Positions 24,789-30,090 of a DNA stretch of 30,090 nucleotides are shown piece by piece. The stretch comes from an uncultured Phascolarctobacterium sp. GTDB taxonomy: Bacteria > Bacillota > Negativicutes > Acidaminococcales > Acidaminococcaceae. How positions within the stretch are numbered: position 1 is the stretch's first letter; the number at the start of each line of letters is the position of its first letter. The stretch covers positions 1 to 30,090 of the forward strand of contig CAJKLD010000028.1 in the NCBI GenBank assembly GCA_905200645.1. Reading direction: 5' to 3'. Both the position numbers and the translations under genes were made by a program. Under the pieces are notes generated by a model, which saw only the letters and a list, made by a program, of their open reading frames with translations, did no database searches and was not told the DNA's origin.

Positions 24789-24850
24789 AGATTGAGATTA
24801 TCTGCTTACAGAAAAAATTTGTAAGCTTAAATATTTAAGGAGGTCATTAG

Positions 24851-26071
24851 ATGTCTGTCTTTGACGTACTACAAGAACGTGGCTTTATTAAGCAAATGTC
24901 CCACGAAAACGAAATTAAAGAACTATTGGCAAAGGAAAAAATTACTTTTTATATTGGTTTTGATCCTACTGCTGACAGCCTGCATGTTGGTCACTTTATC
25001 GCATTAATGATGATGAGCCACATGCAAAGAGCCGGCCACCGTCCCATTGTACTTTTAGGCGGCGGCACAGGCATGGTAGGCGACCCCAGCGGCAAGGACG
25101 AAATGCGTAAAATGCTTACGCCTGAATTTATTGCGCACAACATTGCCTGCTTCAAAAAACAAATGAGCCGCTTCATTGATTTCAGCGACGATAAAGCCAT
25201 TATCGTAAACAATGCAGATTGGCTGCTGGGTTTAAATTATGTAAATCTGCTGCGTGAAGTTGGCGTGCATTTTTCTGTCAACCGTATGCTGACTGCCGAA
25301 TGCTTCAAAAAACGCTGGGAAAAAGGCTTGACCTTCTTTGAATTCAACTACATGATTATGCAGTCCTACGATTTTTGGAAGCTGCACAGCGACTACAACT
25401 GCGTAATGGAGCTTGGCGGCGACGACCAATGGTCCAACATGCTGGCCGGCGTAGAGCTTATCCGCCGTAAGGAACAAAAACCTGCTTACTGCATGACTTG
25501 CAAGCTTTTAACCACCAGCGACGGCAGAAAAATGGGAAAAACCGAAAAAGGAGCATTGTGGCTTGATCCGGAAAAAACTTCTCCTTATGATTTTTATCAA
25601 TACTGGCGCAATGTTGACGACAGCGACGTAGAAAACTGTCTCTGCCTGCTCACTTACCTGCCTATGAACGAGGTACGCCGTTTAGCAAGTCTCAAAGATG
25701 CCGCTATCAATGAAGCAAAAAAAGTGCTGGCCTTTGAAGTTACCAAGCTTGTTCACGGCGAAGAAGAAGCACGCAAAGCGCAGGAAGCCGCAGAAGCATT
25801 ATTCGGTGGCGGCGTAAATATGGAAAATGTTCCTACTATTGAAATAACCTTAGAGCAAGCAAGCGCTAAAGTTATCGATGTGCTGACTGCAGCAAAAATT
25901 TTCAGCAGCAAGCGCGAAGCACGCCAAATGATTGCCCAAGGCGGCCTGACTGTAAAGGACAACGTTTTAAGCGATCCGGAAGCTGCTTTGACACCGGAGC
26001 TTTTCGATACTGATAACAGCCTTTTGATTCGCAAAGGTAAAAAGAAATATTTCCGTCTGTTAATCAAATAA
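24851..26071 (+). CDS. tyrS: tyrosyl-tRNA synthetase
   Basis: A 406-residue class I synthetase that charges tRNA-Tyr. The HIGH motif appears as HVGH within DPTADSLHVGHFIALMMM; GGDDQWSNM is the tRNA/tyrosine-binding segment; the KMSKS loop reads KMGKT. The C-terminal S4 RNA-binding domain (REARQMIAQGGLTVKDN) is complete. Length is normal (~400-420). AGGAGG stands eight bases before the ATG. The Firmicutes tyrS gene is often controlled by a T-box, which is missing here, so control is different or absent. Confidence 0.97.
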   Translation: MSVFDVLQERGFIKQMSHENEIKELLAKEKITFYIGFDPTADSLHVGHFIALMMMSHMQRAGHRPIVLLGGGTGMVGDPSGKDEMRKMLTPEFIAHNIACFKKQMSRFIDFSDDKAIIVNNADWLLGLNYVNLLREVGVHFSVNRMLTAECFKKRWEKGLTFFEFNYMIMQSYDFWKLHSDYNCVMELGGDDQWSNMLAGVELIRRKEQKPAYCMTCKLLTTSDGRKMGKTEKGALWLDPEKTSPYDFYQYWRNVDDSDVENCLCLLTYLPMNEVRRLASLKDAAINEAKKVLAFEVTKLVHGEEEARKAQEAAEALFGGGVNMENVPTIEITLEQASAKVIDVLTAAKIFSSKREARQMIAQGGLTVKDNVLSDPEAALTPELFDTDNSLLIRKGKKKYFRLLIK

Positions 26072-26092
26072 AAACTATAAAACAAAACTTGT

Positions 26093-26117
26093 GGGCAGAC
26101 TGCAAGGTCTGCCCTTT
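26093..26117 (+). terminator. weak terminator after tyrS
   Basis: GGGCAGAC (26093-26100) pairs exactly with GTCTGCCC (26107-26114) around TGCAAG. The T-run is short (TTTA), so termination may be partial and brnQ could receive read-through; no separate brnQ promoter is evident. Confidence 0.65.
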
Positions 26118-26171
26118 ATCCATTAAAGAAATGAAAAGTTTGAGGGGACTATTCGTTTAAGGGAGTATATG

Positions 26172-27509
26172 ATGAATAACAATTTAAGTTTAGCGAAAGT
26201 TCTGCCCATCGGCTTAATGCTGTTTTCCTTTTTTTTCGGCGCAGGCAATCTAATTTTTCCGCCAACACTGGGTCAAATGGCAGGCGAACATTTATTCTTG
26301 GCGACCTTTGGCTTTTGTGTCAGCGGCGTTGGTTTCCCTTTAATGGGTATTTTAGCCATGGCTACCTTACACAGCGACGATCCCAATGAATTAGCCGCCC
26401 CTATGAGTTATACCTATGGCAAAATCATAACCATTCTTTGTGCGCTGACCATCGGCCCGTTCTTTGCCATTCCGCGTACTGCTGCCGTTTCTTTTGAAAC
26501 CGGCATTTTATCCTTGCTGCCAGCAGGCTCTGAAACTGTGGGCTTAGCAATTTATTCTGTATTTTTCTTTATCACAACTTATTTTCTTGCAGTAAATCCG
26601 TCTAAAATTGTTGATAACATTGGTAAAATTTTATCTCCGATGCTGCTTATTTGCCTTGGTATTTTAATTTTCTGCGTGTTTACTAATCCTTTGGGTAATT
26701 TTCAACCTGCGCAGGATGTTTATAAAAACGCTCCTTTCTTTAAAGGCTTTCAAGAAGGCTACAACACCATGGATTTACTTTGCACCATGCTTTTTGGCGT
26801 GGCAACCTTAAAGGCCATTGAATCCCAAGGTGTGAAAGGACAAAAAGCGCTGACTAAAATGTGCATTTACGCCGGTATCATTGCAGCAATTTGCTTAACT
26901 TCTATTTACGCTGCTTTAGCCTATGCAGGCGCAGTCAGCACTGAAGCCTTTGGTATCGTTGCTAACGGCGGTCAGCTGCTGAATTTAATTTCCGTCCATT
27001 ACATGGGCTTCCCCGGTCAAATTGTGTTGGCGCTGATTATTTTCTTCGCCTGCATCACTACCTCTATCGGTTTAACTACCTCTATCAGCAGCTATTTTAG
27101 CCAAATCAGCGACGGACGCATTTTATACCAACGCTTGTGCCTTTATATCTGTCTGTTCAGCCTGGTAGTTGCCAACTTTGGTTTGAATAACATTATTAAA
27201 TTTTCTATTCCTGTTATCTGTATGCTTTATCCTATCGTTATCGCTATCGTTATTTTAAATGTTGGCCAAAGCATTTTTAAACGTGATAAAGCAATTTTCC
27301 GTATCTGTCTGACCTTGACCACCATTTTTGCAATTTTTGACGGTCTGCGCGCCGGCGGTTTTGATCTAAAGGAATTGGACAGCTTTTTAACCGTATATCT
27401 GCCGTTTTTTGATATCGGCTTTGGCTGGCTTCTCCCCTGCTTCGGCGGTATCGTTTTAGGTTATATCTATAGTATAATTTTTCCAAGTAAGGTGAAAACA
27501 AATGAGTAA
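26172..27509 (+). CDS. brnQ: branched-chain amino acid transporter, BrnQ family
   Basis: A 445-residue sodium-coupled carrier for leucine, isoleucine and valine in the inner membrane, with about twelve hydrophobic helices. The start LPIGLMLFSFFFGAGNLIFPP is the family signature, and the later GVATLKAIESQG and ACITTSIGLTTSIS regions are conserved. Two ATGs stand in tandem at 26169 and 26172; GGAG is three bases from the first and six from the second, so the second is more likely. The last eight bases overlap the start of the Mrp gene, so the two are co-transcribed. Confidence 0.93.
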   Translation: MNNNLSLAKVLPIGLMLFSFFFGAGNLIFPPTLGQMAGEHLFLATFGFCVSGVGFPLMGILAMATLHSDDPNELAAPMSYTYGKIITILCALTIGPFFAIPRTAAVSFETGILSLLPAGSETVGLAIYSVFFFITTYFLAVNPSKIVDNIGKILSPMLLICLGILIFCVFTNPLGNFQPAQDVYKNAPFFKGFQEGYNTMDLLCTMLFGVATLKAIESQGVKGQKALTKMCIYAGIIAAICLTSIYAALAYAGAVSTEAFGIVANGGQLLNLISVHYMGFPGQIVLALIIFFACITTSIGLTTSISSYFSQISDGRILYQRLCLYICLFSLVVANFGLNNIIKFSIPVICMLYPIVIAIVILNVGQSIFKRDKAIFRICLTLTTIFAIFDGLRAGGFDLKELDSFLTVYLPFFDIGFGWLLPCFGGIVLGYIYSIIFPSKVKTNE

Positions 27510-28362
27510 TGAAAAACAATGCGAAAGCTCTACTTCCTGCGGTCGCGAAAGCTGCGAAGGCTGCCCTTCTGCACAGGGAACTCACAAGCCGGAAGATTTG
27601 CATGCACAATTAAATCAAGTAAGCAGCGTTAAAAAAGTTATCGCTGTTGTCAGCGGCAAGGGCGGCGTTGGTAAATCTTTAGTTACCTCGCTTATGGCCA
27701 GCGCTATGCAGCGCCGCGGAAATCGCTGCGGCGTTTTGGACGCCGACATCACCGGCCCTTCTATGGCCAAAAATTTTGGCGTGCAAGGCAAAGCGCAGGC
27801 TACCGAATTAGGTATTATTCCACGCACTTCCGCTAATGGCGTGCAGGTTATTTCTGCCAACATGTTTCTGCCCAACGAGTCCGACCCTGTTGTTTGGCGC
27901 GGACCTCTGCTGGCAGGCATGGTAAAGCAATTCTGGACTGACGTAATTTGGAGGGACATTGACTACATGTTTGTGGATATGCCTCCCGGAACCGGCGACG
28001 TACCCTTAACAGTTTTCCAATCCCTGCCGGTAGACGGTATTATCGTTGTTACTTCGCCGCAGGAGCTTGTTTCTATGATAGTGGCGAAAGCTGTAAAAAT
28101 GGCACAGATGATGAATATTCCTATCCTGGGATTGGTAGAAAACTATGCTTATTTCCATTGTCCCGATAACGACAAGGATTACGAAATTTTTGGTCCCAGC
28201 CATTTACAGGAAACGGCCGCAACCTATGGCTTAAAAGTTTTAGCACGCTTACCCATTGACCCGGCTGTTGCCGCTGCCTGTGACGCCGGTGAAATTGAAA
28301 GCGTTGAACTGCCTGCAATCAATTCCTGTTGCGATTACATTGCGCAAAGCTTAAACAAATAA
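27502..28362 (+). CDS. Mrp/NBP35-type Fe-S cluster carrier ATPase
   Basis: A 286-residue P-loop ATPase expected to deliver 4Fe-4S clusters to apoproteins. An N-terminal cysteine cluster (C7, C13, C18, C21) recalls eukaryotic Nbp35. The deviant Walker A SGKGGVGKS lies at residues 51-59, switch I DADITGPS follows, and the Walker B-like string is FVDMPPGTGDVPLT. The usual C-terminal CPxC that holds the bridging cluster reads CPDN at residues 220-223, so one ligand is missing. AAGGTG precedes the ATG, which lies within the end of brnQ. The pairing with a transporter has no clear functional sense. Confidence 0.88.
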   Translation: MSNEKQCESSTSCGRESCEGCPSAQGTHKPEDLHAQLNQVSSVKKVIAVVSGKGGVGKSLVTSLMASAMQRRGNRCGVLDADITGPSMAKNFGVQGKAQATELGIIPRTSANGVQVISANMFLPNESDPVVWRGPLLAGMVKQFWTDVIWRDIDYMFVDMPPGTGDVPLTVFQSLPVDGIIVVTSPQELVSMIVAKAVKMAQMMNIPILGLVENYAYFHCPDNDKDYEIFGPSHLQETAATYGLKVLARLPIDPAVAAACDAGEIESVELPAINSCCDYIAQSLNK

Positions 28363-28378
28363 CGTAGTAAACTTTTTG

Positions 28379-28411
28379 AACGTCTCGCAAAATTTTGTGA
28401 GGCGTTTTTTT
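28379..28411 (+). terminator. rho-independent terminator of the brnQ-mrp unit
   Basis: AACGTCTCGCAAAA pairs with TTTTGTGAGGCGTT (two G-T pairs) and is followed by seven T. Confidence 0.87.
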
Positions 28412-28488
28412 GTTGTAGTAACAATTATTTCAGAAAACATTTGTTCCCGTCGCGTTTCGTGACATGAAGGACTACTCATACGTATATA

Positions 28489-28564
28489 GCGGCGGTATAT
28501 TATCACTCGTTCAACGCTTTTTTTACGTTCACTGCGGTCGAAAGCATCACGAAGCTGCGGGAAA
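28489..28564. repeat. half copy of the palindromic repeat element (inverted)
   Basis: This stretch is the reverse complement of 29883-29957, the right arm of the element at 29779-29954, with about a dozen differences over ~75 positions by eye. Shared landmarks are TATTATCAC, CGTTCAACGC, the T7 run, TTCACT and GAAGCTGC. The other arm is absent. It lies in the non-coding gap between the mrp terminator and the zinc-ribbon gene. Confidence 0.75.
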
Positions 28565-28587
28565 CTCGCTGCGCTCAAACATCCAAC

Positions 28588-28625
28588 AAAAAAGCAGACT
28601 CTCAGCTTTAACCGAAAATCTGCTT
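28588..28625 (-). terminator. terminator of the zinc-ribbon gene
   Basis: On the minus strand AAGCAGATTTTCGG pairs throughout (with G-T pairs) with CTGAGAGTCTGCTT around TTAAAG, followed by six T. It lies ten bases after the stop codon at 28635-28637 of the repeat-containing frame, which suggests that stop was the original gene end. Confidence 0.75.
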
Positions 28626-28653
28626 CATTATACATTACCATTTTTTAAAATTA

Positions 28654-28803
28654 TGTCCACCAAAAATATTGGTATGGGTTTCTCCAACCTTCATACCATT
28701 TTGAAAAGTATCCTGTCCTCCGAAAATATTGGCATGAGTTTCTCCAACCTTCATACCATTTTGAAAGACATCCTGTCCGCCAAAAATATTGGCATGTGTT
28801 TCC
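28654..28803 (-). repeat. 60-bp tandem repeat, 2.4 copies, coding for 20-residue units
   Basis: The units at 28661-28720 and 28721-28780 differ at seven or so positions; a third, partial unit starts at 28781. Read on the minus strand in one frame, each unit encodes GGQDxFQNGMKVGETHxNIF, and most differences are silent or conservative, which indicates past selection on the protein. The frame continues to HNFKKW and a stop at 28635-28637. Confidence 0.88.
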
Positions 28804-29311
28804 ATTTGGGTATGCTATAGTCTTTTATAGTATATTCATTACCTTTATTTGAAAAGCCCAATTTGCCAAAAATAATAGAGTAATTATATAAACACAAAGC
28901 AAGGTTCTTGTCTTGCATTTGAACAGCCAAATACATATCTGAAGTAGATAAAAATAATGGCTCGTTAATTGTATTTTGTACATTAGGATATTTGGGCGAT
29001 GTAAACGTTTCCAATAAATAAGTATTACAAAAATCTCTATTGTCATATAGATATTTCCTATATAACCTTGCATATTGTTCGTTGCTTCCGTCAAAATTCA
29101 TTATGTCCTCAGGTATGAGCATAATACAATCTTGCGCATTAGTAAAATTTTTAGCAGAAAAATCATCTGTTTCCGTTGCCTTTTCTCCAACCTCTTTCTT
29201 TTCATTAACAGGAGCTGTTTTCATATTTGCTACAGACGATAAATCAAAACCGCAGTTATAACAAAATTTAAAATTCTCATTTACGTTTGTACCACACTTT
29301 GGGCAGAACAT
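28751..29311 (-). CDS. zinc-ribbon protein, frame disrupted before its repeat tail
   Basis: A 186-residue protein in the intact frame. It opens with MFCPKCGTNVNENFKFCYNC, two CxxC knuckles ten residues apart (C3, C6, C17, C20), a zinc-ribbon fold. A low-complexity linker rich in Lys and Glu follows, then a ~120-residue domain I do not recognise. The ATG at 29320 touches the GAGGAG site; the one at 29311 is nine bases from it and is preferred. The frame ends at 28751 inside the 60-bp repeats, giving a nonsense tail (IFLADRMSFKMV). The frame that reads the repeats sensibly is -1 relative to it and is blocked upstream by a TAG at 28815-28817. So a shift must have occurred between 28754 and 28814. 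This is a recent frameshift, a phase-variable gene or a sequencing error. Confidence 0.7.
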   Translation of the reverse strand: MFCPKCGTNVNENFKFCYNCGFDLSSVANMKTAPVNEKKEVGEKATETDDFSAKNFTNAQDCIMLIPEDIMNFDGSNEQYARLYRKYLYDNRDFCNTYLLETFTSPKYPNVQNTINEPLFLSTSDMYLAVQMQDKNLALCLYNYSIIFGKLGFSNKGNEYTIKDYSIPKWKHMPIFLADRMSFKMV

Positions 29312-29560
29312 AGTTTTCATCTCCTCGTATAATAATTAGATGCAAAGCCACATGCGACCCTCATCCTTATCCTTGATAATTTAACATACTTAGACTTTTA
29401 TAATAAAATTTAATCAAGCACTACCACCAATTTCTATTGGATATCATTCAGTGCCATTATCTAAATTCAATAATATTATAACACTACATCTCCCCCCGCA
29501 AGCAAAAGTTCGCATAGCAAACTTTCCTTGAACCATTTAATTATTTTTTTCACTAACTAT

Positions 29561-29598
29561 CCGCAATCGCTCCGACCAGTAGCCGGAGCGTATTGCGG
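29561..29598. other. strong isolated hairpin
   Basis: CCGCAATCGCTCCG pairs with CGGAGCG-T-ATTGCGG: 14 base pairs with one bulged T and a 9-base loop. Neither strand has a T-run directly after it. It may be part of an untranslated leader, a small RNA or a worn terminator. Confidence 0.5.
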
Positions 29599-29682
29599 CT
29601 TTAGTAATGTGTCACAAGGTTAGAACAAATCTTTAGTAAAAAAAATTGCTAACATACTGCCACTACAAGAAATTTTGCGCAC

Positions 29683-29734
29683 AAAAAAGAGCTGCCAAAC
29701 CCTCAAGAACTACTTTTGAAAATCTAACAGCTCT
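29683..29734 (-). terminator. minus-strand terminator with no gene directly upstream
   Basis: On the minus strand AGAGCTG pairs with CAGCTCT, with further pairing inside (TTTTCAA with TTGAGGG), followed by six T and G. The nearest sequence upstream on this strand is the repeat array, so it probably ends a transcript that enters from beyond the right edge. Confidence 0.6.
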
Positions 29735-29778
29735 ATCAAAACTATTTAATTGTATTTGAAAGCCAAACCAAAATTAAG

Positions 29779-29954
29779 GCGATAATATTATCACGAAGTG
29801 AAGATAGCGTTTTTTAGTGAGCGAGGGCTTGGAAGCATAGAAGCAAGGGTACGTATCTTAAATCATTTTTCAGCCAAATTTTTCCTGCAGCTTCGTTATG
29901 CTTCCGCCCGTAGTGAGCGTAAAAAAACGCGTTGAACGTGTGATAATTTATCGC
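29779..29954. repeat. 176-bp palindromic MITE-like element
   Basis: The two ends are inverted repeats of about 65 bp: GCGATAATATTATCAC at the left and GTGATAATTTATCGC at the right, then matching GCGTTTTTT/AAAAAAACGC, AGTGAGCG and GGAAGCAT/ATGCTTCC blocks inward. The ~45-bp centre (around 29846-29890) is not symmetric and has no coding capacity. No target-site duplication is clear. Size and symmetry fit a miniature inverted-repeat element or a BIME-like repeat; a full-length parent is not in the window. Confidence 0.7.
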
Positions 29955-29983
29955 CGCATTTTTTATAAGCAAACGAAATTAAA
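29955..29983. repeat. 29-bp direct repeat, copy 1
   Basis: This spacer between palindromic units is identical to 30051-30079. A degraded relative (AAACCAAAATTAAG) precedes the first unit near 29765-29778. The repeat makes the array periodic at 96 bp. Confidence 0.8.
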
Positions 29984-30050
29984 GCGATAATATTATCACA
30001 GAGTGAAAATAACGTCCAAAAAACGCGTTGAACGCGTGATAATTTATCGC
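29984..30050. repeat. 67-bp deletion derivative of the palindromic element
   Basis: It keeps both ends (GCGATAATATTATCAC and GTGATAATTTATCGC) and the ACGCGTTGAAC block but lacks the middle ~110 bp of the 176-bp copy. The ends can pair into a ~15-bp stem. Confidence 0.75.
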
Positions 30051-30079
30051 CGCATTTTTTATAAGCAAACGAAATTAAA
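30051..30079. repeat. 29-bp direct repeat, copy 2
   Basis: Identical to 29955-29983. It is followed at 30080-30090 by GCGATAATATT, the start of a third palindromic unit cut by the window edge, so the array continues to the right. Confidence 0.8.
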
Positions 30080-30090
30080 GCGATAATATT

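Larger units (their letters stand above)
29321..29778. other. 458-bp gap without a recognisable gene
   Basis: AT-rich non-coding DNA. It holds a strong hairpin at 29561-29598 and a minus-strand terminator at 29683-29734, described separately. No open frame with a ribosome site was found on either strand. Several TATAAT-like strings near 29395-29405 and 29470-29480 could serve the zinc-ribbon gene on the minus strand, but none has a good -35. Confidence 0.6.

Noticed and set aside
24789..24850. T-box riboswitch before tyrS
   Set aside because: The leader is far too short and lacks the T-box bulge sequence and a specifier loop.
28351..28641. 96-codon open frame on the minus strand
   Set aside because: It crosses two terminators and the half repeat element and has no ribosome site.
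28754..28814. Programmed -1 ribosomal frameshift in the zinc-ribbon gene
   Set aside because: The only candidate slip site, ACCCAAA, does not fit the X-XXY-YYZ rule, because re-pairing after a -1 slip would mismatch in both tRNA sites. A simple indel is more likely.
28464..28820. 118-codon open frame on the plus strand
   Set aside because: It runs through the half palindromic element, a minus-strand terminator and the antisense of the 60-bp repeats. Its own repeated residues only mirror the real minus-strand repeat, and no ribosome site precedes it.
29779..30090. CRISPR array
   Set aside because: The 29-bp direct repeats are identical, but the intervals between them are versions of one palindromic unit, not unique spacers of even length, and no cas genes are seen.

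Overview
The window is chromosomal DNA of a Bacillota bacterium, AT-rich between genes, with standard Shine-Dalgarno sites and sigma70-type promoters. Gene content and order (asp23-amaP-DUF2273-nusB-xseA-xseB-ispA-dxs-tlyA-nadK-argR-recN on one side; ireB-ruvX-DUF1292-mltG-U32-DUF4911-pepP-efp on the other) fit Clostridia or Negativicutes. A Negativicutes host (Acidaminococcaceae-like) is my best guess from style, but it is inference; no rRNA is present to settle it.

Layout. Positions 1-176 carry a strong minus-strand promoter that fires out of the left edge. A cobalamin-binding radical SAM gene (minus) and pepF (plus) are divergent. A tRNA-Leu(CAA) with a perfect promoter and a terminator follows. 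Positions 4100-5300 are a small accessory patch: a short conserved-hypothetical gene and the 3' remnant of a carboxylesterase gene.

Positions 5297-17789 are one tightly packed minus-strand operon of 15 genes, transcribed from asp23 towards eamA. In transcription order it encodes envelope-stress proteins (asp23, amaP, DUF2273), nusB, a TsaD/Kae1-like paralogue, exonuclease VII (xseA, xseB), isoprenoid precursor synthesis (ispA, dxs), tlyA, NAD kinase, ArgR, RecN, a Nudix hydrolase and an EamA exporter. Several junctions overlap (ATGA) or have gaps of a few bases, which suggests translational coupling. Positions 17967-23440 are a second minus-strand cluster, ireB through efp, ending in a clear terminator. 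It joins cell-wall polymerisation control (IreB, MltG), RNA maturation (RuvX, a U32 protein of the tRNA-hydroxylation type), a proline-specific peptidase and EF-P, which relieves ribosome stalling at polyproline. tRNA-Pro(CGG) and a small DnaA-N-domain-like gene lie just upstream.

Positions 24250-28362 are plus-strand: mscL, tyrS, brnQ and a Mrp/NBP35-type Fe-S carrier ATPase. The last 1.7 kb is the unusual part: a zinc-ribbon gene whose 3' end contains 60-bp in-frame tandem repeats and a frame disruption, flanked by copies of a palindromic MITE-like element. One half copy lies at 28489-28564. A full 176-bp copy, a 67-bp deletion derivative and the start of a third lie between 29779 and the right edge.

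I found no CRISPR array, prophage or intact insertion sequence, and no complete undescribed defence system. The best leads for something new are the palindromic element family, the repeat-tailed zinc-ribbon gene and the DnaA-N-like protein.
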